NCBI RefSeq assembly: GCF_002024165.1
Contig: NZ_MWQN01000001.1
Location: forward strand, 6,696,001-6,760,000
Reading direction: 5' to 3'
DNA length: 64,000 bases
Origin: Embleya scabrispora
GTDB taxonomy: Bacteria > Actinomycetota > Actinomycetes > Streptomycetales > Streptomycetaceae
The position numbers were made by a program, and so were the translations under genes. The first letter of the stretch is position 1. Each line of letters opens with the position of its first letter. This document shows, in pieces, positions 50,650 through 60,500 of this stretch. The notes under the pieces are model-generated. The model ran no database searches. It saw only the letters and a program-made list of their open reading frames with translations, and had not been told where the DNA came from.

Positions 50650-51219
50650 TCAGGCGGGCGCCCGACAGGGACCCGGCAGCAGGTCCCGGATCATCGCCTC
50701 CCACTCGTCGGTGCTCGGCGGCGCGTCGGTGAGCAGGGCCTGGATGAGCAGCCCGTCCAGGGCGCCGACGAAGACCCGGACCCGAACCGGATCACCGCTG
50801 AAGCGCAGCGCGAAGTCGGTGACGGCGGCCGTCCAGTGGTCGGTCGACTCGCGCAACTCCGGCCGGCGGGCGGCGAGCAGGAACAACTCGTACTCGGCCA
50901 CCAGTCGGCCGGGGGCGGTGCAGATGTGCCGGAGGTGCTCGGCCAGCGCGCGCCGGGGGTCGCCGGGGGTGTCGACCAGCCCCCGGATATGCGCCGCGTC
51001 CTCGGTCATACAGGTGGTGAGCGCGGCGGTGAGCAGGTCGTCGACGCCGGCGAAGTAGTACGTGGACGCGCTGGTGGGCAGGCCCGCCTCGCGCGAGACG
51101 GAGCGGTGGCTGACCCCCGCGGCGCCGTCCCGCTCGACCACCCGCAGGGTGGCCTCGATCAGCGCGCGGCGCCGGCGTTCGCCCTTGGCCCGCCGGCCGT
51201 CGACGGCTTCCCCGGTCAG
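50650..51219 (-). CDS. TetR-family regulator, apparent CTG start coupled to the MFS gene
   Basis: The full TetR HTH (GERRRALIEATLRVVERDGA, then AGVSHRSVSREAGLPTSAST and YYFAGVDDLL) is open in frame, but no ATG/GTG/TTG precedes it; the first such codon (GTG 51141) would delete helix 1. The only sensible start is CTG at 51219, forming a CTGA overlap with the stop of the MFS gene and giving TGEAVDGRRAKGERRRAL. That makes 189 residues, the normal length. The ligand domain includes HLRHICTAPGRLVAEYELFL and VFVGALDGLLIQALL. It probably represses its own operon through the palindrome at 52504. Confidence 0.85.
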   Translation of the reverse strand: MTGEAVDGRRAKGERRRRALIEATLRVVERDGAAGVSHRSVSREAGLPTSASTYYFAGVDDLLTAALTTCMTEDAAHIRGLVDTPGDPRRALAEHLRHICTAPGRLVAEYELFLLAARRPELRESTDHWTAAVTDFALRFSGDPVRVRVFVGALDGLLIQALLTDAPPSTDEWEAMIRDLLPGPCRAPA

Positions 51220-52475
51220 TGGGACTCACCTTCTCGTACCGGTGCGGCCTGGGGCAGCGAGCCGCCGTGCGCGACGGTCGTGCCGACCACGCGCGGGGCG
51301 GTGCGCCGCAACACACGGTATCCACCGAGTGCCATCGCGACCGCCACGAGGGCCGCGCCGACCGCGACGCCGAAGCCGGCCCGGGCGCCGAAGTGGTCCA
51401 CGATCAGACCGGACAGCGAGGAGCCGGTGGCCACGCCGATGCCGATGCCGGTGGTGGTCCAGGTCATGCCCTCGGTCAGCCGCGCGGGCGGGACCAGGCG
51501 CTCGACCAGGCTGACCGTGAGGATCATGGTGGGCGAGATGGACATGCCCGCGACGAACACGGTCGCCGCGAGCGCGGGCAGGTTGCCCACGAACAGCAGC
51601 GGCAGGATGGTGACCGCGGTGCCGCCCACGCTGATCAGCAGCATCCGGGGCAGCGGGGCGGCGAACTTGAACGCGCCGAACGCGATCCCGGCGATGCAGG
51701 AGCCGGCCGCGTAAGTGGCCAGCACGAAGCTCGCGTTGCTGCGCTGGCCGTGCTCCTCGGCGAAGGCGATGGTCACCACGTCGACGGTGCCGAAGATGGC
51801 GCCGATCGCGATCAGGGTGACCACGAGCACCTGCAGCCCCCGGATCCGCATGACCGACGTGGTCGGGCCGGCGGCGCGCGGGTGCGGCGGGGGTTCGGTG
51901 CCGCGCTGCACGGTGAACAGCAGCACGCCGACGGCGAAGAAGACGATCGCGGCCAGCGGTCCCGCCTCGGGGAACGCGGAGACCGAGAGTTGCACGGCGA
52001 TGATCGGGCCCAGGATGAAGCACAGCTCGTCGACCACGGACTCGAACGAGAACGCCGTGTGCAGGTGCGCCGAGCCGCGGTACAGGACCAGCCAGCGGGC
52101 GCGGACCATGGCCCCCATGCTGGGCATGCAGCCGGCCGGTACCGCGCACACGAACAGGGTCCACGCGGGGGCGTCGTAGCGGGCGCACAGCAGGAGGGCG
52201 CCCATCGCGAACACGCTGACAGCGGTGGCCGGGGGAAGTATTCGGCCCTGCCCGTAGCGGTCCACGATCCGCGACACCTGCGGCGCGATCAGCGCGGTGG
52301 CCAGGGCGAAGGTGGCCGCCACCGCGCCGGCCAGACCGTATTCGCCGCGCAGTTCGGAGAGCATGGTGACGATGCCGATGCCGGTCATCGAGATGGGCAT
52401 GCGGGCGATGAAGCCGGCCGCCGAGAATCCCTTGGCGCCGGGCGCGGTGAAGATGTCTCGGTAGGGGTTGCGCAC
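51216..52475 (-). CDS. MFS transporter (12-helix)
   Basis: A 419-residue protein from GTG at 52475 (MRNPYRDIFTAPGAKGFSAA). About 12 hydrophobic segments; helix 1-2 has FIARMPISMTGIGIVTMLSE, motif A-like QVSRIVDRYGQGRILPPATA follows, and the second half opens TLIAIGAIFGTVDVVTIAFA. FIARMPISM is typical of actinobacterial MFS proteins beside TetR genes. The substrate is unknown; efflux is likely. Its stop is shared with the CTG start of the TetR gene, and a TetR-like palindrome lies 28 bases upstream of its start. Confidence 0.9.
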   Translation of the reverse strand: MRNPYRDIFTAPGAKGFSAAGFIARMPISMTGIGIVTMLSELRGEYGLAGAVAATFALATALIAPQVSRIVDRYGQGRILPPATAVSVFAMGALLLCARYDAPAWTLFVCAVPAGCMPSMGAMVRARWLVLYRGSAHLHTAFSFESVVDELCFILGPIIAVQLSVSAFPEAGPLAAIVFFAVGVLLFTVQRGTEPPPHPRAAGPTTSVMRIRGLQVLVVTLIAIGAIFGTVDVVTIAFAEEHGQRSNASFVLATYAAGSCIAGIAFGAFKFAAPLPRMLLISVGGTAVTILPLLFVGNLPALAATVFVAGMSISPTMILTVSLVERLVPPARLTEGMTWTTTGIGIGVATGSSLSGLIVDHFGARAGFGVAVGAALVAVAMALGGYRVLRRTAPRVVGTTVAHGGSLPQAAPVREGESH

Positions 52476-52503
52476 GGGAGTTCCCGTCGATAGAAAAATA
52501 AAG

Positions 52504-52519
52504 TGGGACGTTCGTTCCA
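52504..52519. promoter_or_regulatory. TetR-type palindromic operator upstream of the MFS-TetR operon
   Basis: TGGGACGTTCGTTCCA has TGGNACG/CGTNCCA arms (7 of 8 paired) about a 2-base centre. It lies in a locally AT-rich stretch 28 bases before the MFS start, where a promoter is expected. Confidence 0.6.
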
Positions 52520-52651
52520 GTTTCTATCACGGGAGAGGCGGCCGGCAAAGCGGCTTTCTCGGGGTTGTCGCGCGGGAGGCGTCGAGCACGCCGAGCCGGC
52601 CCGGGCGCGGTGACCGTCGGCCGCCGCGCCCGGGATGTCGGAATCGGGTGG

Positions 52652-54111
52652 TCAGGCCGGGTCGACGGTCCAGTCCGGGTGACCCGGCATCGGCGGGGTC
52701 TTGGCGCCGTACAGCCACGGGTCAGGAAGGGGGCGAGGTCGCGGTGGGCGACCTGTGAGGCGAGCCTCACGTAGTCGGCGGTGCTTGCGGCGCGGCCCCT
52801 GAAGCGGGTGGTCCAGGCCCGTTCGATCCGGGCGAAGGTGTCCGCGCCGACCTCGTTGCGCAGCGCGTAGAAGACCAGCGCCGAGCCGTCGTAGCGCATG
52901 CGCTTGAACAGGTTCGGCTCGGTGGGCTCGGCCGGCGCGCCGGTGTCCCGGCGCCAGATGTCGTGTTGCCGGTACGCCTCGCGCATCAGCGCCTCCAGGT
53001 TGGCGCCGCCGTTCTCCTCGCTGTAGACGCGTTCGTAGTAGCGGGCGTGGCCCTCGCTCAGCCACAGGTCGGACCAGCGCTCGATGGCCACGCTGTCGCC
53101 GGTCCACTGGTGCACCAGCTCGTGCACCATGTTGCGTTCGGCGTTGATCCTGTCGCCGAGCAGATCGCCCTTCGGGACCAGGGACAACCCCTGGGTCTCC
53201 AGCGCGACGCCGAGGTCGGTGTGCGCGACGAGCAGGCCGTAGCTGTCGAACGGGTACGGGCCGAGCTTGTCGCTCACCCAGGCCAGGTGTCGCGGGGTCA
53301 GCGAGCGGTACTGCTCGACCCGGTCGACCAGGTCCGGCGGGATCGCGTCGCGCAACCGGGTGCCGTCGGCGGCTTCGCCGTCGATCAGGGTGTACTTGCC
53401 GACGGCGAGTTGGAAGAGCTGGCCGGCCACCGGTTGCCGGCTGTCGTAGGTCCAGCGGGTGCGGCCGGGTGCGGCGGGGCGCTTGCGGACGAGGGTGCCG
53501 TTGGAGAGCGCGGTGAGGTCGTCGGCCGCGGTGATCTCGACCGTGGTGCGGGTGCGCAGGCTCGGGTGGTCGTTGCTCGGGAAGATCATCTTGGCGCCGT
53601 CGGGCTGCGGGTAGATCACCGTGCCGTCGGGGGTGGGGATCCAGCCGAACGTCTCGATGGCGTCGTCGCGGTGGCGCTGCTGGGTGGGGTCGGCGGTGTA
53701 CTCGACCCGGACGGTGAACGAGCGGCCCTTGCGCAGCGGGCGGGCCGGGGTGATCACCAACTCGTCGCCGTCGCGGCGGGTTTCGGCCGGACGGCCGTCG
53801 ACGGTGACCCGGCCGAGGGTGTTGCCCGCGAAGTCGAGGTCGAACCGGGACAGCGCCTGGGTGGCGGTGGCCTCCATGGTGGTGACGGCCGGGAACGCGA
53901 CGCCGGGCGCCTGCCAGTCGAAGGCGAGGGTGTAGTGGTCGGCGCGGTAGCCGCCGTTGCCGCTCAGCGGGAACAGCGGATCGCCGATGCCGGGTGCGCC
54001 CGGGGTGGGCCGGGCGTCGGCGGCGTGGGCCACGGGGGCGACGGCGGTGGTGAGGGTGAGGGCGGTCGCGAGGGCGAGAAGGGATCCGACGGTATGGGGT
54101 CGACGTCTCAT
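52652..54111 (-). pseudogene. secreted M1-family metallopeptidase, frameshift near C-terminus
   Basis: From ATG at 54111, a Sec signal (VGSSLLALATALTLTTAV-like, ending APVAHA) precedes a DHYTLAFDWQAPG M1 N-domain. The zinc motif HELVHQW (His330, His334) is followed 19 residues on by Glu353 in SEGHARYYE, the gluzincin spacing. After SQVAHRDLAPFL the frame goes wrong; the family ending PWLYGAKTPPMPGHPDWTVD lies in the next frame to a stop at 52652. One missing C near 52723 (+ strand) explains it; uncorrected, the frame would run into the MFS gene. About 486 residues when repaired. It is an extracellular aminopeptidase, broken only at the end or misread. Confidence 0.85.
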
Positions 54112-54309
54112 GGGCACCACCCTGTGCCGGCCCGATCGCCCGCGGTAGTGCCCCGCGCCCGGTTTCACCCGGCCGGCCCGGGAGTTCGCCCGAGCGGCGT
54201 GCGCCCGCGGTCGGGCCGGGGTCGGCCCGGGGTGGGTGCGAAGCTCGGACCGCAGCCTGTAGACCTTGTCCGTAGCTGACGAGATATCGGGCAGCACGCT
54301 CGAGCGGGA

Positions 54310-54543
54310 TCAGGCTGTCGGGCCCGGATTCCTCAGACGTACGGGAGCGGGGCGTTCGGCCGCCCAGGCCGTCTCCCATGTGGCGAGAGCGTCTCGGCTG
54401 GCACAGGCGTCCAAAGCACGTAGGAGATCAGTGATGCGCGTGGCCGGACTGCGGTGAACCTTGTTCCAATGATCGTCGGCAACAGCCGCGCCGGGTCGCG
54501 TGGTGAGCAACGCGCGGAAGTCGCCTGGGTCGTCTTCGTTCAA
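54310..54543 (-). CDS. small hypothetical protein (77 aa)
   Basis: A 77-residue frame from TTG at 54543, supported by GAGGG six bases upstream. It begins MNEDDPGDFRALLTTRPGAA and has a helical middle (RITDLLRALDACASRDALAT, then WETAWAAE). No family, signal or membrane segment was recognised. It lies between the M1 peptidase and the helicase module in sequence that is less GC-rich than the rest, with another small unknown gene upstream in the same direction. It could belong to the defence island or be unrelated. Confidence 0.45.
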   Translation of the reverse strand: MNEDDPGDFRALLTTRPGAAVADDHWNKVHRSPATRITDLLRALDACASRDALATWETAWAAERPAPVRLRNPGPTA

Positions 54544-54696
54544 CGGGTACCCTCACAGCACGATCACGAGCGCGGTGGCGCCGGATTCGGAATGCCCCTC
54601 AGTTTCCCAAAGCCTGCGAAGGGCTGGCAACGCGAGGGCGTGCATGACGCCTGTCTCTGCTCCCTCAAGGCCCGGCCGGGACACCACCGCCTCTGT

Positions 54697-54993
54697 TCAG
54701 TGCTCGGCACGCGCGGCCGACACGCTCTGCGGCATGGCCCGCCGTGTCGCTTCGGTAGAGTCGGATGGAGTGCCGAAGTCGTGCTCGATTCTGCGCAAAA
54801 GAGGGCGGATATCCGCGAAGTTCGCACATAAACAGGCTTGTTCGGAAGCGCTGAGTAGGGCGGAAGCCGTCGTGGGCGACCCGAGCCCGTCCATGTCGTT
54901 CACCTGCACGATCTGCTGTCGCCCCAGGCCCCGACACAGCGCAGCCAACCGTGGATACGTCTGTCGACATCCGGGTGAGCCGGCTGCTTCCAT
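54697..54993 (-). CDS. small hypothetical protein (98 aa)
   Basis: A 98-residue frame from ATG at 54993. PRLAALCRGLGRQQIVQVND, SALLSASEQACLCANFADIR and PLLRRIEHDFGTPSDS look like a real helical protein, with no recognised motif. No good ribosome binding site precedes the ATG, so the start is uncertain. The opposite strand has an open frame here too, but with poor composition. It lies about 180 bases downstream of the UvrD-type helicase gene, in the same direction, and might be the third gene of that module. Confidence 0.45.
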   Translation of the reverse strand: MEAAGSPGCRQTYPRLAALCRGLGRQQIVQVNDMDGLGSPTTASALLSASEQACLCANFADIRPLLRRIEHDFGTPSDSTEATRRAMPQSVSAARAEH

Positions 54994-55171
54994 GACGTAG
55001 TGACGGGCCAACCGCACAGGCCGTATGCGTAGTAGGGCATGTGGGCGCCCGAAGCGGAAGGCGGCTGGCCGTTCTGCCGCGTCGAGACCGCAGGAGCGCT
55101 CCGCGGGAAGCGGTGGACGCAACCGACACGCGTTTGATGTGTGGCGGCCCCGTTCGCGCAGAGTATTTGGA

Positions 55172-57520
55172 TCAGGCAACGGCGGAGCCGGAGGGAGGTC
55201 CATCGCCTGAAAGCAATTCGGCAGCGTTATGTGCCTGCGAGGCGCAGCCCTCGGGCAGAAAATCGCTTGCCATGCCGTTCCAGCTGACCACGAGTTCGTC
55301 GCGAGCTCGGGTCGCGGCGACGAACAGCGTGGAGCGTGCCCGTTGCCGTTCCTGACGATAGCGATCGGGATTGGTGCGCCGGAAAGTCTCGATGCTCTGA
55401 TGCGGTACCTGGCCGTCGCTGATGCCGGCGAGAAAGACGCGTTGGAATTCGAGGCCCTTGAAGCGGTGCATGGTGCCGATGCGCACACCGTCCACCTGGC
55501 CCGGACCAATCTTGCCGAGCTCGACGGTGGGGAGCCGGTAAGGGGCACTCTGGAGCGCGAAACTCAGCTGCTCGACAGCCATACCGTCGGGAACGCCGAC
55601 GGCCATCGCCGAGTACGGGGTGCCGTACCGCTCGTGGCGTTCCTTGATCAGAGCGGCGACGGCGCTCATCTCGGTCCGCCAGTCGGGAGCACGCCAGTAC
55701 TGGGGGGCAAGGCCGGTCAGCACGGAGCGGTACCCGTCGAGCGTGTCGACGCCGGCGTCCAGGTCGTCGAACTCGTGCCCGCAGACCAGTTCTCGGGCTC
55801 CGACCAGGATCTGTTGTGTGGTCCGGTAGTTGAGGGTGAGTCGCCGGGAGGCGCGTCCTCTCGTCTCGATGCCCAGGCGGCCGAGAACCACGTGATGGGC
55901 GTAGATTCGCTGGTGGGCGTCGCCGACCAGGAAGATGTCGTTGGCGGCCTGGGGAACCATGGCGCGCAGCATCCGCCAGTGGGACGCCGACAGGTCTTGC
56001 GCCTCGTCCACGACGATGTGCCGGTAGCGGAACCGAGGCGCGACATCGATGCTCGCGTCCTGTCGCGTGCGCCCGACGTTGTGCTGCTCCGACTCGGGAC
56101 GAATCCTCGGTCCGACGGTCGAGCCGTTTACGCGGGCTTCCTCGATGCGTGCCGCCTGATCGGCGACGATCGCGTATGTGGTCGTGCGCGGCTGTTGTGA
56201 CAGGTGCTCGCGATAGGCCTGCATCAGCTCCCAGACTCGGATCCGCTGGGGGCGCTGCAGTTGGCCGCGTCCCCTGCGCTCGGCTCTGTAGTAGAGCTGC
56301 GGCGTGTCACACCGTTGGGCGAGGATGACGTGCTGGAATTCCGAGTCCAGGAAGGCGGCATCGAGGTCGTAGCTGCCGGCTTCCAGGCACACGGTGTGCC
56401 ATAGATCGAGCGCGGCTTGGTCGTCCAGTGGACGACCCGGCGGTTCGTTCCACGCCTCCACCAAGACTTCGCGGGCGAGTTGGTCGATGGATTTCACGTC
56501 GACACGACGGATCAGCTCCGCGCCGCCGAGCAGGCGCAGCCGCTCTTTGAGGTCGGCGGCGAGGTTCGTGTTGTAGGTGGTGAGCAGGACCGGCCGGGTG
56601 TCGCCGGGTGGCAGGCGGTCGACCAGGTGTTTCACGCGATGGAGCGCAACGACCGTTTTCCCGGTTCCGGGGCCTCCGGTGATTTTCGCCGAGCCCTTGA
56701 AGTCGACGCTTGCCAGGCGACGTTGCTCGGGGTGGAGAAAAAGCCGCCATGCCTCGAAGCCTTCGCCGAGCGCGTCCAGCACTGCCGGGTCCTCTGTGTC
56801 GACCTGGGAGACGGGTCGCCGTGCGGCCCGTTCCCAGTCGCCGGGATCGACATGTTCGTCGGTCCGCCAGGCACTGGTGATGTGACGCTGCACGTCATCC
56901 GGGTCCATGCCCGATCGCAGGGCGGTCAACACATCCTTTGTCAGCATCGGCAGGTTTCCGCCGAGCAGGGCGTCCAACTGTCGATCTTCGATGACTTGTC
57001 TCAACGCGGGCAACAGGTGGGCTGCGACGCCCAGTCGCGTCAGGGTGTCGTCGTCGTGCCGTGCGAACAGCGGGACGGGAAGGTCGTGAAGCGGTGCTTG
57101 GGGGGCGGTGGTCTGCGGGGCACCTGACGAGTTGGCACGTTCCGGCAGGGCGAGCACGTTGACGCTTGCCTCGGACTGGTCGACTAGCTCGATGCCGCCG
57201 GACACAGGGCTGATGTCGATGGTGATCCGGGCAAGTTCGTCTCGCGCGAGGGTGCCTTGGCGAAGGGCGAGAACGGTAAGGCGGTTCGCCTCCGTCTCCA
57301 GGAGCAACGCCATGCGCTGTCCGCCGAGTACCGCGAGAATCAGCCGCCCGTTGTCACCGGTAGCGCGGAGGGGGGACATCCGCAGTGAGCGATTGTTGCG
57401 ATCGGCCCGCAGGCGCCGCACGAAGTCGCCTACCGCATCCTTGGCAGCGGGGCCCAATCGACGAAGGTCCTCGTGGGCTTGGGGTGAGACGGTGACTTTC
57501 GTCTTCATGGCCCTGTTCAC
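55172..57520 (-). CDS. UvrD/Rep-type helicase with N-terminal RelE/ParE-like domain
   Basis: A 782-residue protein from GTG at 57520, overlapping the stop of the giant helicase gene by four bases. Residues 5-90 (MKTKVTVSPQAHEDLRRLGP, then GDNGRLILAVLGGQRMALLL) resemble the RelE/ParE toxin fold, here without evident toxin residues. The superfamily 1 helicase follows: Walker A KITGGPGTGKTVVALHRVKH (near 280), LTTYNTNLA, Walker B HIVVDEAQDLSASHWRMLRA (near 504), FLVGDAHQRIY, LTLNYRTTQQI, IGTMHRFKGLEFQRVFLAGI and RSTLFVAATRARDELVVSWN (motif VI). It should unwind DNA with ATP. The fusion and pairing suggest phage defence. Confidence 0.88.
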   Translation of the reverse strand: MNRAMKTKVTVSPQAHEDLRRLGPAAKDAVGDFVRRLRADRNNRSLRMSPLRATGDNGRLILAVLGGQRMALLLETEANRLTVLALRQGTLARDELARITIDISPVSGGIELVDQSEASVNVLALPERANSSGAPQTTAPQAPLHDLPVPLFARHDDDTLTRLGVAAHLLPALRQVIEDRQLDALLGGNLPMLTKDVLTALRSGMDPDDVQRHITSAWRTDEHVDPGDWERAARRPVSQVDTEDPAVLDALGEGFEAWRLFLHPEQRRLASVDFKGSAKITGGPGTGKTVVALHRVKHLVDRLPPGDTRPVLLTTYNTNLAADLKERLRLLGGAELIRRVDVKSIDQLAREVLVEAWNEPPGRPLDDQAALDLWHTVCLEAGSYDLDAAFLDSEFQHVILAQRCDTPQLYYRAERRGRGQLQRPQRIRVWELMQAYREHLSQQPRTTTYAIVADQAARIEEARVNGSTVGPRIRPESEQHNVGRTRQDASIDVAPRFRYRHIVVDEAQDLSASHWRMLRAMVPQAANDIFLVGDAHQRIYAHHVVLGRLGIETRGRASRRLTLNYRTTQQILVGARELVCGHEFDDLDAGVDTLDGYRSVLTGLAPQYWRAPDWRTEMSAVAALIKERHERYGTPYSAMAVGVPDGMAVEQLSFALQSAPYRLPTVELGKIGPGQVDGVRIGTMHRFKGLEFQRVFLAGISDGQVPHQSIETFRRTNPDRYRQERQRARSTLFVAATRARDELVVSWNGMASDFLPEGCASQAHNAAELLSGDGPPSGSAVA

Positions 57521-60500
57521 CCTCCAGCCTTCTCCGCCGTACTTGGTCCCGGCTCCGCGTTCAAGAGCGCGGCCAGTTCGTGGGGCGTCCATGCTCCGCT
57601 GGGTCGCACGAGCCAGCCAGCATGTCGACACTGTGCCATGTAGTCGCCGTCTTGGGCGTCTTCGTCGAGTACGACTCCGATCCGGTGGTCCGGCCATGCG
57701 AGTTCGATCGGGTGCGAAATGCCCGCGACGTCGTACCCGGGGGTCGCCGGATGTACGTCGCCGCGGTCGGCGAGACTCTGGGCAAGTTGCTCGATGCCTG
57801 GATCTCCCATGCGGGAGAGCTCTTCCAAAAGCGCTGCCCACAGCCGAAGTTCGACCTCGCTCGATACCTTTTCAACGGCGCCCGGGGGCTGCTCCGCGGT
57901 CGCGGTTTCCGGTACCTGATCAGTCACCAAGTGCAGGCCGCTCCCGGGAATCTCCAGGCGCAGCGCCGAAAGCAATCCACTCCCGTGTCCGGCCGTGACA
58001 GCCAACAACCGTGCGTCGAATGTGTCGAGGCCGGTGCGGGCGAGTTGCAGTCCGTCGGCGCGGCCCTCCCCCGTCGGGTCGAGGAACTGGAGAATGTTCC
58101 CCCAGCACAGCCATGCCTTCCAGCGCCGCCGGTGTTCCGGCCGGTCGCCGTGCACCGCTTCGGCACGATCGTCCAGCACGGTCAGGGCGCTCCACCGTTG
58201 TCCGTTCGACAGGTCGGCGATCAGGACCAGTGGAAGGCCCGAGGCGTCGCGAGTCGAAATGAGCCTCATGCCCTTCCCACTGACGGACGGCTGCCGCTCG
58301 CCGCGCAGTACCGCTTCGATCCAGGGCACGGCGGTGACCGGATCCGCCTCGACGTGCTCCCCCGGACGCAGGATCGGCAGGAAGGCTCCGACGCACAGCT
58401 TGGCCAGTAGCTGCCATCGAGCGAGGTCCGGATCACGCAGAAAGCCGAGTAGGGACGGAATGGCTCCGGCGTACAGCAACTCGTCGATTTCGGCGGGATC
58501 ACGGCGCTTCCGGGCCCACATGGCCCGGACCCTGCCGCCGGGGGTCTGCTCGTCCGAAACCGGGTACGGCGGCCATGCGGCGTCTGCCACGGGCCCGGCA
58601 AGCAGCCCGGCCAGGGGGTTGGCCGGTGCGCCTGCGGGTTCGCGGTCGTCGTCCGCCCGCTTCCGCTGCCTCGGGCCGTCGGCGAGGCTGTGCTCCCACG
58701 CCATCACATCGTCCCAGGTGATCTGCCAGACCAGGGTCCCGTTCGCGCGCAGTCGGGCGCGCTTGCCCGCGTCGTCGGCGATGCGGTTCGTGGTTGCGGA
58801 TGCGTGCCAGCGGTAGCCGTCGAGGTAGACGGCGATCGGCAGCGGCGGGGCGCCGTCACTCGCGGTGTCCCCGGCGACGGGACGCAGGAGGAGATCGGGC
58901 CGAGTGGACTGCTCCGGCAGATACTTCTGGGCGACGACCTCCCAGCGAACCGGGGAGCCGTCGGGGCGATGCACGGTGAATTGCTTGCCCTGCCGGCCGG
59001 TGGGTGTTTCCTCGTGGCCGTCCACTCCTTGGTCCGGGAGGGAGGCCAGCCAGCGGTCGAGGCAACCGATGAAGCGACGTTCCAGGTCGCTCTCCGCTTG
59101 TTCGGCAAACCGCTGTTCGGCTCCGGCCTGTTCCTTGCGCACACTCCATCCGCTCGCGCCGTCGGCACCGAGGAGGCCGTCGAGCATCCACAGGGCTTCC
59201 TGGCGGTCGACGTGGCGATAGTCGCGCTGCGGGGCATAGCCGAGCAGGCACAGGTGACAGGCGCGGCGCGACCCCGGGCCGCACGGGCAGGCCCGCAATG
59301 CCTTTTGGGCGGCGGCCAGTACGGCACGCAGTTCTGCGCCGTCGCCCTCGGCGAGGCGTTGCAGGTATCCCGTACCGCTGGGCAACGCGTCGTACAGCAC
59401 GAGGTAGTTGCGGGTGAGGCCGGTGTCCCGGTCGGGCGCGGTGCTGGGCGTGGAGCGGATGTGGGCGGGGTCGCCGCCGTAGCGCAGGGCCAGGCCCAGG
59501 TGGAGTGCGGCGGAGAAGGACGCGAGGCGCTCCTCGACGAGGAACGTCGCGGCGGGCAGCAGGATGCGCAGCGCCTCCGTGTGATGCTCGGTGGCGGTGA
59601 TCACGCGCTGGTCCGCCGCGTGCGTGGGCCGGTCCAGCCGCAGCGTTCTGCACCAAGGGCGATGGTGTGCCATGTCGGGCCGCTTGGCGCGGGATTCGCT
59701 CAGCGACTCCTGGACCGGGGTGTGGTTGGGCTCACGGGTGGTGGCGCCGCCGCACTGCGGGCAGACGGTGAAGCCGGTGACCGTGACCGGCGTACCTGCG
59801 AAGGCGGTGTCGGGGCGGCGACCGTGTTTGGCGGCGCCGAGGTTGAAGCGGCGGATGACCGCTTCGCGCGCGTGCTCGACGCCGAACGTGGCGGTGGAGT
59901 GCCGCCAGGTCGCCTTGATCGCGGCCGGGTCGATGTCGACGGCCGTGGCGACGGTGTACGTGCCCCGGCTGCGGTTGTCGTGGTCGTCGATGATCCGTGC
60001 GTCGTCGCGCTTGTCGCGGGCGGTGACCTTGTGCGGGACGATCACCTGATGCAGGGCGCTGTGGTCGCCGATACCTCGGCCGCCACACCGCGGGCAGGCC
60101 GACTTGTCGGCAATGGCATTGGCGGTACGGACGTGTCCGCACTCCTTGCAGACCCGCCACATACGCACCGCGGAGCCTTCGTCGGCACTGGCCGGGTCCG
60201 TGCCCTGGTTGCGGCTCCCGAGGTCGAAGCCGTCCACGACGTGGCGGTATCCCCGCACGTAATAGGCGTTTCCTGGGGCGAGTTCGGTCAGGGCCGCCTC
60301 GGCGGGCCGCTCGTAAACGCGCAGTTCGCTACGCCACCTCGATGCGGGTGCGTCGTCGGTGTCGCTGCCACGTGTCTTCGGGGCGGGTTCCTTGTGCGTG
60401 AGCATCGCCTCCAGGCGCACGCCGTCCTCGACCAGGCTGTAGTTGGGCAGCAGGCCGCATTCGACCAGGAAGCCCTGGGCGCCCGACTGGCCGAGTTCCT

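Noticed and set aside
54500-55000. Plus-strand 166-residue frame
   Set aside because: Ser/Arg/Cys-rich without protein-like hydrophobic pattern, and antisense to the better-looking minus-strand 98-aa frame; kept out of the list.
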